Positions 44,762 to 52,365 of a DNA stretch of 64,000 nt are shown piece by piece. The stretch is from assembly GCF_000813745.1 (NCBI RefSeq), contig NZ_JWLC01000008.1, forward strand, positions 62,001 through 126,000, written 5' to 3'. The notes beneath the pieces are model-generated. The model did not search any database, was not told where the DNA came from, and worked only from the letters and a program-made list of their open reading frames with translations. Within the stretch, counting starts at the first letter, position 1. Each line of letters opens with the position of its first letter. This DNA comes from Leisingera sp. ANG-M1. Its GTDB lineage: Bacteria > Pseudomonadota > Alphaproteobacteria > Rhodobacterales > Rhodobacteraceae. The translations under genes and the position numbers were made by a program.

Positions 44762-44808
44762 TGGCTCCGGCGGTAGGGATCGAACCTACGACCAATTGAT
44801 TAACAGTC
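44762..44808 (-). repeat. Right att repeat within tRNA-Asn
   Basis: The 47 bases are identical to 32857-32903 and form the 3' part of the intact tRNA, as supplied by the island on integration. Confidence 0.9.
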
Positions 44809-44836
44809 AACTGCTCTACCGCTGAGCTACGCCGGA
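44762..44836 (-). tRNA. tRNA-Asn(GTT), copy 2, integration site
   Basis: The gene has 75 bases with encoded CCA, anticodon GTT, and a sequence identical to copy 1. Its 3' two-thirds are probably island-derived, but the cloverleaf is intact, so the tRNA stays functional. Confidence 0.97.
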
Positions 44837-44905
44837 ACGGTTTGTGCCGTATAGCGCTCTGCCGGGCGGCCGTCCAGAGGGGCGGGAGAAGTTTTTCAAA
44901 TTATT

Positions 44906-45823
44906 TCAGCCCCGCTTCCGTTCGAAAGCAGCCGCGGCTGACAGGGCCCCCAACGGGGCCGCCAAACCGCGGCCGGTGAGGTCTACAAGGTGGGCAAAGA
45001 CGTTGCGCTCAGCAGCTTTCAGCAGCGCTGGCGGGGTTTCGGTGTAAATCTGCACAGCCAGGGCACGGGCAGTCGCCGGCGCTTGCTCCAGCGCGGCGAG
45101 AATCGCGGCTTCACGCGATTCCCGGTGTGCAATCAGCCAGTCGAGCCGCCCTGCGGGATCTGTGACCGGCGCACCATGGCCGGGGTGGAAAACACGCCAG
45201 CTGCCCGCCCGCAGCCGGCGGCAGGAGGCCATGAAGTCGGTCAGGTCGCCATCCGGCGGCGACACCAGCGAACTGGCCCAGCCCATGACGTGATCTGCGG
45301 TGAAGCAGGCGTCCTTCCAGCCCAGGGCAATATGGTTGCCCAAATGGCCGGGCGTGTGGATTACTTCCAGCTCCCAGCCGTCGCCGCTGATCCGCTCGCC
45401 ATCGGCTACTGTGATGTCTGGGGCAAAATCCGTATCGATGCCTTCACCGCCGCCCGCAAGCCCGTCGGCCGCCAGCTGCGCCATCACTGCGCTGCGCCCC
45501 GCCTCCGCTCCGCCGTAGGCATAGACCGGCGCGCCGGTGGCGCGGATGAGACCTGCGGCCAGAGGAGAGTGGTCCAGATGACTGTGGGTTACAATGATAT
45601 GAGTGATCGTCTGGCCCGGTTGCACTGCCGCAAGAATCGCCGCGAGATGACCGGTTGAGTCGGGCCCGGGATCAATCACGGCCAGGCCGCGGGTGCCGAG
45701 CAAATAGGTGTTGGTGCCGCGATAGGTCATCGGCGAGGGATTCGGTGCCAGGATGCGGCGCAGGCCGGGTTCCAGCTCCGCAGCCTGGCCGGGTTGCGGG
45801 TTGAAGTCATCTGATGCCTGCAT
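44906..45823 (-). CDS. MBL-fold metallo-hydrolase
   Basis: The product is 305 residues of the LACTB2/RNase Z-like hydrolase branch. The metal motif is THSHLDHS (HxHxDH type). Further ligands are in IHTPGHLGNHIAL, FTADHVMG and FHPGHGAPV. A C-terminal winged-helix-like part follows (LAVQIYTETPPALLKAAERNVFAHLVDL, in part). The substrate cannot be told. Its stop is 70 bases from the island end, and a kinase gene diverges from it. Confidence 0.9.
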   Translation of the reverse strand: MQASDDFNPQPGQAAELEPGLRRILAPNPSPMTYRGTNTYLLGTRGLAVIDPGPDSTGHLAAILAAVQPGQTITHIIVTHSHLDHSPLAAGLIRATGAPVYAYGGAEAGRSAVMAQLAADGLAGGGEGIDTDFAPDITVADGERISGDGWELEVIHTPGHLGNHIALGWKDACFTADHVMGWASSLVSPPDGDLTDFMASCRRLRAGSWRVFHPGHGAPVTDPAGRLDWLIAHRESREAAILAALEQAPATARALAVQIYTETPPALLKAAERNVFAHLVDLTGRGLAAPLGALSAAAAFERKRG

Positions 45824-45906
45824 GGTCTTGCCCCGTCGCAGTTTTCCCGGCCTGTGCGCCTCAGGACCGGCTTTCCTCTTTCTCTGGCGCCCTATAGGCT
45901 TAGCTC

Positions 45907-47226
45907 ATGTTCTTCAAATGGCTCAAACGTTATATGCCGCGCAGTCTGTATGCCCGGGCGGCGCTGATCCTGGTGCTGCCGATTGTGGCGCTGCAGATTG
46001 TTGTGTCGGTGGTGTTCATCCAGCGTGATCTGGAAGATGTGACAGTGCAAATGACCGCGACCATCCAGCGCGAGATGGAAATGCTGCGCCAGGTTGCGGA
46101 CCGGGCGCCGGATCAGGAAACCGCGCTGGCGCAGATTGCGCCGCTGCTGCAGCCCTTGAATATGCAGGCGCGGTTTCTGGCGCCCGGCGGCCCGCTGCCC
46201 GAAGACCAGTTTAGCCTGATTGAGTTTTCCGGGCGGGTGGTGCGCGAAGAGCTTGAGAGTACCTTCCCTGGTTTCCTGGCCGCCCGGTTTCCGGCGGACA
46301 AGTCTGTGCAGATATACTTTGCGACTGGCCACGGGCTCATGGAGCTTGATCTCAACCGCCGCCGCCTGACCGCGGCAGCACCGCATCAGCTGATTGTTAT
46401 TATGCTGGTGTTCGGTTTCCTGATGATGGTGATCTCCTTCCTGTACATGCGCAATCAGCTGCGTCCGATCAAGCGGCTGGCCAATGCCGCCGAAGCGTTC
46501 GGGCGCGGCAGGGCTGTGCCTTATTCCCCGGCCGGGGCTCTGGAGGTGCGGGCTGCGGGCAGTGCCTTCCTGGACATGCGCGCGCGGATTGAGCGGCAGA
46601 TCGAACAACGGACTCTGATGCTGTCTGGAGTGAGCCATGATCTGCGAACGCCGCTCACACGGCTGAAGCTGGAACTGGCGCTGATTGACGAAGAAGACGC
46701 GGCACCGATGCTGCGTGATGTCGACGAGATGCAGGCGCTTTTGGATGCATTCCTAGATTTCTCCCGCGGCGCGGCGGTCAGCGAACCGGAACCGGTGGAT
46801 CCGCATGAGCTGGTGCGCAGCATCATTGCAGATTGGCAGCGTCAGGAGAAGCAGGTGACGCTTGGCGGAATGTCCGGGGCAGGCGAGGTGATGCTGCGGC
46901 GCCAGCCGATGAGGCGGGCGGTTGAAAACCTGATTTCCAACGCTGTCCGCTATGGCGCCAGGGCGCGGGTGTCCGTTGCACTGACAGAGCGTTCGATGCG
47001 GATCCGGGTCGAGGACGACGGGCCTGGTATCCCGGCGGAGCAGCGCGGCGATGCGGTGCGCCCCTTCACCCGGCTGGACCCGGCGCGCAACCAGAACCGC
47101 GGATCCGGCGTGGGGCTGGGCCTGGCGATCGTGGCGGACACAGCGCGCGCCCATGGCGGCACCCTGCGGCTGGGCGAAAGCCCGGACCTGGGCGGGCTGA
47201 AGGCAGATATCGTGATTGCGCGCTGA
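45907..47226 (+). CDS. EnvZ-like sensor histidine kinase, orphan
   Basis: The product is 439 residues. Two transmembrane helices (about 16-38 and 160-182) flank a periplasmic domain. A HAMP (RNQLRPIKRLANAAEAFGRG), HisKA with H244 (SGVSHDLRTPLTR) and a HATPase (NLISNAVRYGARA, DDGPGIP, GSGVGLGLAIV) follow. No response-regulator gene lies beside it; the nearest OmpR-type one is at 53714-54391, with its own kinase. The partner is therefore probably encoded elsewhere. Confidence 0.92.
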   Translation: MFFKWLKRYMPRSLYARAALILVLPIVALQIVVSVVFIQRDLEDVTVQMTATIQREMEMLRQVADRAPDQETALAQIAPLLQPLNMQARFLAPGGPLPEDQFSLIEFSGRVVREELESTFPGFLAARFPADKSVQIYFATGHGLMELDLNRRRLTAAAPHQLIVIMLVFGFLMMVISFLYMRNQLRPIKRLANAAEAFGRGRAVPYSPAGALEVRAAGSAFLDMRARIERQIEQRTLMLSGVSHDLRTPLTRLKLELALIDEEDAAPMLRDVDEMQALLDAFLDFSRGAAVSEPEPVDPHELVRSIIADWQRQEKQVTLGGMSGAGEVMLRRQPMRRAVENLISNAVRYGARARVSVALTERSMRIRVEDDGPGIPAEQRGDAVRPFTRLDPARNQNRGSGVGLGLAIVADTARAHGGTLRLGESPDLGGLKADIVIAR

Positions 47227-47396
47227 CTGGCCCGCCCGGGGCCTCTGCCGCGGCGCAAGAGTAGCGAAGAAAACCGCAGGTGTTGCGCAGCTGAGGCCAG
47301 CAGCGCACGCTCTCTTTTCTTAATTTTTCTCCTTTGCAGCTATCTATCCGGACCCGGGCAGCGTGCCCGGAACCAAACACTGTTGGGAGTCCCCAA

Positions 47397-47660
47397 ATGC
47401 CTCAGATAGATCCATTTGCGCATCACCGCCGCGGGCTGGAAAGCCCGGTCACGCATCATCTGGCGATAACGCCTCAGGACGGGGTGGATCTGCCGGTCAA
47501 GCCGCGGGTGCTGCGCGTGCTGACGTCGGGCGACCTGGTTCTGCGCGACGAGGCCGGAACCATCATCAGCTATGCCGTGGAAGCGGGAGAGGTCCTTGGG
47601 TTTTCCGTTGTCGGAGTTGAAGCCAGCGGAACAACGGCCACCGTCGCAGGATGGTACTGA
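47397..47660 (+). CDS. Spike base protein, Rcc01079 family (gene transfer agent-type)
   Basis: The product is 87 residues: DPFAHHRRGLESPVTHHLAI, then ITPQDGVDLPVKPRVLRVLT and SGDLVLRDEAGTIISYAVEA. This matches my memory of the small head-spike base protein Rcc01079 (GhsA) of the Rhodobacter capsulatus gene transfer agent: DPFA start, LESP, a 'D...LP...R.L' strand and 'vvgv.aTGTTAT' end. The stop TGA overlaps the next ATG (TGATG). Its role would be to hold a receptor-binding fibre on the capsid. GGGAG precedes the ATG. Confidence 0.82.
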   Translation: MPQIDPFAHHRRGLESPVTHHLAITPQDGVDLPVKPRVLRVLTSGDLVLRDEAGTIISYAVEAGEVLGFSVVGVEASGTTATVAGWY

Positions 47661-48958
47661 TGCTGGGGGTCGGACTTGCAATGACCGGAGCCGCGGTGCG
47701 CAATGCGCCCCGCGGACCGTTCACGCCTGCCTCCCTGTTTTCGGGCCCGGGCGCGCTTGGTGTCTGGTGCGATCCGTCCCAGACGGGCTCGCTTTTGCGG
47801 GACAGCACCGGGCGGATGCCGGCCGCCGCTCCGGGCGACCCGGTGGGCCTGGCGCTGGACTTCAGCGGGACCGCCCGGCTACAGCCGCTGCAGCAATCTT
47901 TGGGCGCTGAGCTGGTGGCAAACGGCGGCTTTGAAACCGGCAGCAGCTGGACAATGAACAATGGGGCAACGATTGCAGGCGGGGCATTGAACCTGTTTGC
48001 CGTCAATGACGCTGGAAAGCAGAATCTTGCGGGCTCGCCCGGAAAGATCTGCCTGGTCAGTTTTGAAGCCGTGCGTACCAGTGGAACGAAGCTTCGCGTG
48101 TATCTGGGCGGAGAAATCGTTTGGGAGCAGAATGCACAGACAGGGTCCTTCAGCCTAGTGCTTCAAGCAGGGTCGGCCACCGATGAGCTTCAGTTCCGTT
48201 CAAACGGATTTGCGGGAACGATCAGCAATGTTTCCGTGCGGGGCATTCTCCCCCTCGGCTCCCGCTTGACCGGATTGGGGCCGGAACTGGCGGTGAATGG
48301 CGGTTTCGACAGCGGCAGCGGCTGGGTTGTGGCAGGGGATGCACCTCCCTCCATTGTGTCAGGGGCGGCGGATTTTTCGTCCAATTCCGCAGGCTCGGCA
48401 GAGCTTGCGCAAAGCGGCGTGATGGTGCCGGGAAACTGGTATCTGTGCAGTTTCGAATGTTCGCAGCCTGGGGCTCTCCAGGTGCAGACGGGCGGCGGGT
48501 ATACCGGAGCGCTGACGGTCGCCGCGGGGATGAATTCCGCCCTCGTTAAGGCCGAGGGCCCGGCCATCGGCGTGCGGGCCGGTGCCGCCGGGCAATTTAC
48601 CGGCGCGATAGATAACTTCTCGGTCCGTCAGGTTCCGGGCCGTCACGCAGCGCAGCCGGTGAATGACGATTTCCGCCCGACTCTGGCGCAGGATGCCGGC
48701 AGCGGCGCCTGGTACCTGTCCGACGACCAGATTGACGACTATCTGACTGTGGATTTGCCGGACCTCGGTACGGATGCCACCGAATGGTGGGCAGACGGGA
48801 ACGGCGTGACCCTTGCCGGCGGCCTGACAATCGGCGCCGGAGCGCGAAACCTGCCTGGCAGCCAGAAACTCTATGCCTATGGCGTCATCAACCGGGCTTT
48901 GACTGCGGCCGAAACGGCAAGCTTAACCGGTTATCTGAATGAAATGCGGGGATTGTGA
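47660..48958 (+). CDS. Spike/fibre-like protein with two carbohydrate-binding-like repeats
   Basis: The product is 432 residues from ATG 47660, which overlaps the previous stop. A short N-terminal part with RNAPRGPFTPASLF resembles phage particle proteins. Two related modules begin ELVANGGFETGSSW and ELAVNGGFDSGSGW and end in FAGTISNVSVRG and FTGAIDNFSVRQ, like beta-sandwich carbohydrate-binding domains. The C-terminus (YAYGVINRALTAAETASLTGYLNEM in part) is LamG-like. It sits where R. capsulatus has ghsB, the fibre that binds the cell capsule, so it is probably the receptor-binding part. An ATG at 47651 would add three residues. Confidence 0.75.
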   Translation: MLGVGLAMTGAAVRNAPRGPFTPASLFSGPGALGVWCDPSQTGSLLRDSTGRMPAAAPGDPVGLALDFSGTARLQPLQQSLGAELVANGGFETGSSWTMNNGATIAGGALNLFAVNDAGKQNLAGSPGKICLVSFEAVRTSGTKLRVYLGGEIVWEQNAQTGSFSLVLQAGSATDELQFRSNGFAGTISNVSVRGILPLGSRLTGLGPELAVNGGFDSGSGWVVAGDAPPSIVSGAADFSSNSAGSAELAQSGVMVPGNWYLCSFECSQPGALQVQTGGGYTGALTVAAGMNSALVKAEGPAIGVRAGAAGQFTGAIDNFSVRQVPGRHAAQPVNDDFRPTLAQDAGSGAWYLSDDQIDDYLTVDLPDLGTDATEWWADGNGVTLAGGLTIGAGARNLPGSQKLYAYGVINRALTAAETASLTGYLNEMRGL

Positions 48959-49362
48959 TGCAAAGGGTTACGGTTATTGTCGGCGCCGGTCTGATGGCCG
49001 CAGCCAATCATGTCGAGGTGCTGCTGGGCAAGGCGCGGGATCTCAACACGTTTCTCGCGGCCGGCTGGAGTGACGGCACCCATGCCTATGCCGTCTCGTC
49101 CGGTCAATGGAGCGAGGCGCAGATTGCCGGGGTGTCCAACCCAGCAATTATAGCCGAGCTGATGCAGGCAGGGCCGATTCCTGCTCTGGTCGACCCGGCG
49201 CTGGCGGGCCAGGCGCAGTCGGCGTTTGAACTGCATGCGGCCGGGTTGGATGAAGACGGCAGCCCGCTGCCGGTGCCCCAGGCTGCGCCGGACAGAATCA
49301 TAGCGATTTCCGGCAGCGATCCGCTGGCGCTGCTGGCGCAGGCCGGGTTGCAGCGGCTGTAG
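48958..49362 (+). CDS. Third protein of the spike-gene set, unknown function
   Basis: The product is 134 residues, starting MQRVTVIVGAGLMAAANHVE. The ATG overlaps the preceding stop by one base (TGATG), so all three genes are translationally linked. The segment DLNTFLAAGWSDGTHAYAVSSGQWSEAQIAG (in part) alternates small and aromatic residues; the C-terminus is Ala/Pro-rich. I recognise no family. By position it may help in spike assembly or be a fibre tip or capsid part. Confidence 0.7.
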   Translation: MQRVTVIVGAGLMAAANHVEVLLGKARDLNTFLAAGWSDGTHAYAVSSGQWSEAQIAGVSNPAIIAELMQAGPIPALVDPALAGQAQSAFELHAAGLDEDGSPLPVPQAAPDRIIAISGSDPLALLAQAGLQRL

Positions 49363-49374
49363 GTGTTGCGCATG

Positions 49375-49749
49375 TCAGGCAAAAGCCCAAAGGCTGCTGA
49401 GCAGGAAACTCAACGCGGCTGCGGCACCCATGGCCAGTAGCAGCGCAGCCAAGGCGGGCAGCCCGGCAGAGGCGGTCAAGGCATCCAGAAGTATTTGGCT
49501 GCCGGCAAAGCCGCCGCAGGAAACTGCCGAATACCTGAGCAGAGGTTTCCACGCGCCCTGTTTGCGCTGCTGGAAAGTAAACCGGTGGTGGCCCAGAAAG
49601 CCGGCAGCAAAAGCACAGCAGAAGCCAAGCAGGTTGGCTGTCAGAGGCGGCAGGTCGCCGAGCAGCGCCGCCGCTGCCGCAGCGTAGTGGAGCAGCGAGG
49701 CAAGCAAGCCGACCGTGCCAAAGCGGAACAGGAGGCGGGCGCGGATCAT
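49375..49749 (-). CDS. GtrA-like membrane protein
   Basis: The product is 124 residues with four hydrophobic helices. It is a GtrA-family protein, recognised by RFGTVGLLASLLHYAAAA and LLGFCCAFAAGFLGHHRFTF. GtrA proteins are linked to moving or using undecaprenyl-phosphate sugars made by GtrB-type transferases. ATG 49749 overlaps the stop of the glycosyltransferase gene by four bases. It converges on the spike gene set. Confidence 0.85.
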   Translation of the reverse strand: MIRARLLFRFGTVGLLASLLHYAAAAAALLGDLPPLTANLLGFCCAFAAGFLGHHRFTFQQRKQGAWKPLLRYSAVSCGGFAGSQILLDALTASAGLPALAALLLAMGAAAALSFLLSSLWAFA

Positions 49750-50741
49750 GAGGGGCTGCCCGCCCGGAACTCCTCGGCGATGATGAAGCCCGGGCGCTGT
49801 TTGACCTCGGAAAACACTCTGGAGAGATACTCGCCGATCACCCCGATGGACATGATCTGCAGTCCGCCGAGGAAAAAGATGGCCGTGGTGATGGTCGCAA
49901 AGCCGGGCACATCGGCACCCCAGATCAGCGTCTTCAGCACGATCCAGAAACTGTAGGCGATGGACAGGCAGGCAATCGCCAGGCCGACCACGGTCCAGAT
50001 ACGAAGCGGCCAGTCGGTAAAGGAGGTGAGACCGGTCAGCGCCAGCCGGAACAGGCGGCGGAAACCGAATTTGCTCTTGCCGGAATGGCGCGGCTTCAAC
50101 TCGATCGGCACCGCGCAAGACCGGAAACCCACCCAGCTGAACAGGCCCTTCATGAACTTGTTGCGCTCTGGCAGCGACAATAGCGCTTCGACAACCTTGC
50201 GGTCCATGATCCGGTAGTCGCGGGCATTGGCCGGGATCGGGCATTCGCTGCCCATGGTCAGCAGCTTGTAGAAGCCGCGGGTCAGAACCCGCTTGAGCGG
50301 GCTTTCGTCGTGGCGGCTGGCGCGGACGGCGTAGACCACTTCATAGCCTTCGCTATACCGGGCCAGCATGCTCTCCAGGGTCGAGACGGGTTCCTGCAAA
50401 TCCGCATCCAGAATCACCACTGCGGCACCGGTGCTGCGGGATAGGCCTGCGCACATGGCCTGTTCTTTGCCGAAGTTGCGCGACAAACGGACCGCGGCCA
50501 GCGGGATCTGCCCTGAACAGGCTGCGGCGGCCTCGTATGTGCCATCGCTGCTGCCGTCGTCGACCACGATGATTTCATAGGTTTTGCCCAGCCGCTCCGC
50601 CTCGGCGGCGACTTCTCGCAGGGTTCTTTGAATATTCCCGGCCTCGTTGAAGGCTGGAATGACAAAGCTGAGGTCCGGAATCTTGCCGGGGACCGCGACA
50701 GGAAGGGGCAGCTGCAGGCTCAGGGGCTGGGAGACGCTCAT
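49746..50741 (-). CDS. Family 2 glycosyltransferase, GtrB/ArnC/DPM1 type
   Basis: The product is 331 residues. The catalytic GT-A domain starts PDLSFVIPAFNEAGNIQRTL and has VVDDGSSDGT and ILDADLQEP, with an RNFGKEQAMCAG motif. Two C-terminal helices (about 240-310) anchor it in the membrane. It should load a sugar onto undecaprenyl phosphate, supplying the ArnT-like transferase encoded just before it. It is coupled to both neighbours by four-base overlaps. Confidence 0.93.
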   Translation of the reverse strand: MSVSQPLSLQLPLPVAVPGKIPDLSFVIPAFNEAGNIQRTLREVAAEAERLGKTYEIIVVDDGSSDGTYEAAAACSGQIPLAAVRLSRNFGKEQAMCAGLSRSTGAAVVILDADLQEPVSTLESMLARYSEGYEVVYAVRASRHDESPLKRVLTRGFYKLLTMGSECPIPANARDYRIMDRKVVEALLSLPERNKFMKGLFSWVGFRSCAVPIELKPRHSGKSKFGFRRLFRLALTGLTSFTDWPLRIWTVVGLAIACLSIAYSFWIVLKTLIWGADVPGFATITTAIFFLGGLQIMSIGVIGEYLSRVFSEVKQRPGFIIAEEFRAGSPS

Positions 50742-52261
50742 TTCAAAGCTCCTTCGCGGATGGGGCTGCTGTAATAGAGAACGTGCCGCCCGTATTGGCC
50801 GATCCGCTGATAGGCCAGGACCAAATGCTGTGCGGCGGCAAACTCATCGGATTGCGGAATGGCCAAGGCATGCGGCTCCTGCGGCAGCTGCTGCACCGCC
50901 GCCAGATCGGGAAGATTGCGGGCCTGGCCGCGGGTGTAGAACTCAGCTGAGTAGCTGCGCTTGCCGATGTAGTAGAGGGGGGACTGACTGCTGATTTCCG
51001 TCTTTTTGCGCACCAGCTCCTTTTCGCTGCGCAAGTTGACAGCATGCGGGGCAAACTGCGCGAGCGTTGCATAGAACCCGCCGGTGAAGATTACGAAGAC
51101 AGAGCAGATCGCAAACAGAACCCGCGGCGCGCGCAAGCGGCAAGGGCGCCAGGCATCGGTGCAAAGCAAAACCAGCAGGACTGCGGCGGCGGGCAGGCCG
51201 GGCAGGGTATAGGCGGCCAGGATGTTGGCGGAAGCGGTGAACAGCAAGAGCGGCGACAGTGCCCAGCACAACAGGTAGCTGCGCCAATGAAGCCGGTCGC
51301 CGCGGAAGCTGCGGACCAAGCGGCGCGGTGTGAACAGCATCGGTACCAGGACCAGGGACCAGGGCAGGAAGGCGAGCACCCAATCGCCCCAGATCGCACC
51401 CTTGGGACGCTCATGGCCGTTGCCGTAGAGATCGCCCTGCCAGTCGGGGACGGTGAAACGCTCGAAATGTTCACCGACAAGGAAGTAATTCAGGAAGCCC
51501 GGTGTTTTCAGCTCGGCAGCCACATACCAAGGGAGCGAAAGCAGCAGCAGCAAGGCCAGCCCGCTGACCCAGGGCAGTTTTCCAGCCTCCCGCCAGCGGC
51601 CCGAGACCAGCCCCCAGAGGACGGCTGGAATGCCGCAGAGAACAACAGCCACCGGCCCCTTGGCCAGCAGACCGATGGCAAGGCCTGCAAAGGCAAACCA
51701 GCCATGAAAGCGGCTGCCGTTTTCAGAGTGCAGGCAGTTCCACAGGCCAATCATTGCCATGGCAACGCCCAGCGTCATGACCAGATCGGTCATCACAAAG
51801 GCGGAGGCACCGAAGAACAGGACCGAACTGGCCAGTACCGTCACCGAAACCAGGGCGGCACCGGACCCGGCTTCCTGCCGCACCCAGCGGAACAGCATCC
51901 CCAATAACAGGAGGGCGCAGGCAAAGATAAAGATGCGGGCGCCAAAGCCGTTCACGCCGAACAGCTCCATGCCGGCGGCCGACAGCCAGGTATGCAGCGG
52001 CGGCTTGCCCCAGAAGGGCACGCCGTAGTCGAACTGCGGCGTGATCCAGTCGCCGGTCTCCACCATCTTGCGGGCGATCTCGGCATAGCGCGCCTCGGTC
52101 GTGTCGGTGAAGGGCAGTGTGAAGATGGCCAGCAGCCGCACCAGCGCCAATGCACCGAGGATCGACAGCAAGGTGAGGGTATCGGTGCGGGAGAGGGAGA
52201 GTGTTTCCTTGGGGGACCGGTCTCCGGTCTTGCCGGGGGACTGCTCTGATATTTGTGGCAC
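50738..52261 (-). CDS. ArnT-like membrane glycosyltransferase (GT39/83 type)
   Basis: The product is about 507 residues with some 11-12 membrane helices. The first periplasmic loop has the acidic signature TDTTEARYAEIARKMVETGDW, followed by GKPPLHTWLSA, as in ArnT, which moves a sugar from undecaprenyl phosphate to lipid A. The donor sugar is unknown here: no arnA/arnB/arnD genes are nearby. GTG 52261 is preferred to GTG 52291 because GGAG lies eight bases before it. With the GT2 and GtrA genes it forms an envelope-sugar operon beside a two-component system. Confidence 0.85.
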   Translation of the reverse strand: MPQISEQSPGKTGDRSPKETLSLSRTDTLTLLSILGALALVRLLAIFTLPFTDTTEARYAEIARKMVETGDWITPQFDYGVPFWGKPPLHTWLSAAGMELFGVNGFGARIFIFACALLLLGMLFRWVRQEAGSGAALVSVTVLASSVLFFGASAFVMTDLVMTLGVAMAMIGLWNCLHSENGSRFHGWFAFAGLAIGLLAKGPVAVVLCGIPAVLWGLVSGRWREAGKLPWVSGLALLLLLSLPWYVAAELKTPGFLNYFLVGEHFERFTVPDWQGDLYGNGHERPKGAIWGDWVLAFLPWSLVLVPMLFTPRRLVRSFRGDRLHWRSYLLCWALSPLLLFTASANILAAYTLPGLPAAAVLLVLLCTDAWRPCRLRAPRVLFAICSVFVIFTGGFYATLAQFAPHAVNLRSEKELVRKKTEISSQSPLYYIGKRSYSAEFYTRGQARNLPDLAAVQQLPQEPHALAIPQSDEFAAAQHLVLAYQRIGQYGRHVLYYSSPIREGALK

Positions 52262-52329
52262 GGCCTGCGCTCCTGTGTCTTTGAGCGGCACAGATAGGCA
52301 GGCGGCTTGTCAGAAAAATCCAGGCAAAC

Positions 52330-52361
52330 TTACAAATCTGTAAGCCTGTAATTTCCTGTAA
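52330..52361. promoter_or_regulatory. Repeated CTGTAA elements before the ArnT-like gene
   Basis: TTACAAATCTGTAA (52330-52343) is followed by CCTGTAA (52345-52351) and CCTGTAA (52355-52361), giving three CTGTAA units at 8- and 10-base steps. OmpR-type regulators bind such direct repeats. A related TTACAAAACTGTA lies at 54560-54572 before the regulator gene. Confidence 0.5.
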
Positions 52362-52365
52362 CACG

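Larger units (their letters stand above)
32857..44808. mobile_element. Integrative genomic island in tRNA-Asn (about 11.9 kb)
   Basis: The element is bounded by a 47-base perfect direct repeat made of the 3' two-thirds of tRNA-Asn (32857-32903 and 44762-44808). It carries a tyrosine integrase gene and two excisionase-like genes near its left end, has clearly lower GC than the flanks, and contains only accessory genes. Integration would have kept one tRNA intact at the right end and left the displaced 3' fragment at the left end. The integrase gene has an internal stop, so the island is probably fixed unless a trans-acting integrase exists. Cargo is dominated by a STAND-nuclease/DUF4143 operon typical in style of defence islands. 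Confidence 0.92.

Noticed and set aside
32857-44808. Prophage as explanation for the island
   Set aside because: No capsid, tail, terminase, lysis or replication genes are present; only integration genes and accessory cargo.
47397-49362. Part of a full prophage or GTA capsid cluster
   Set aside because: Flanking genes are a kinase and envelope glycosylation genes; no other particle genes occur in the window.
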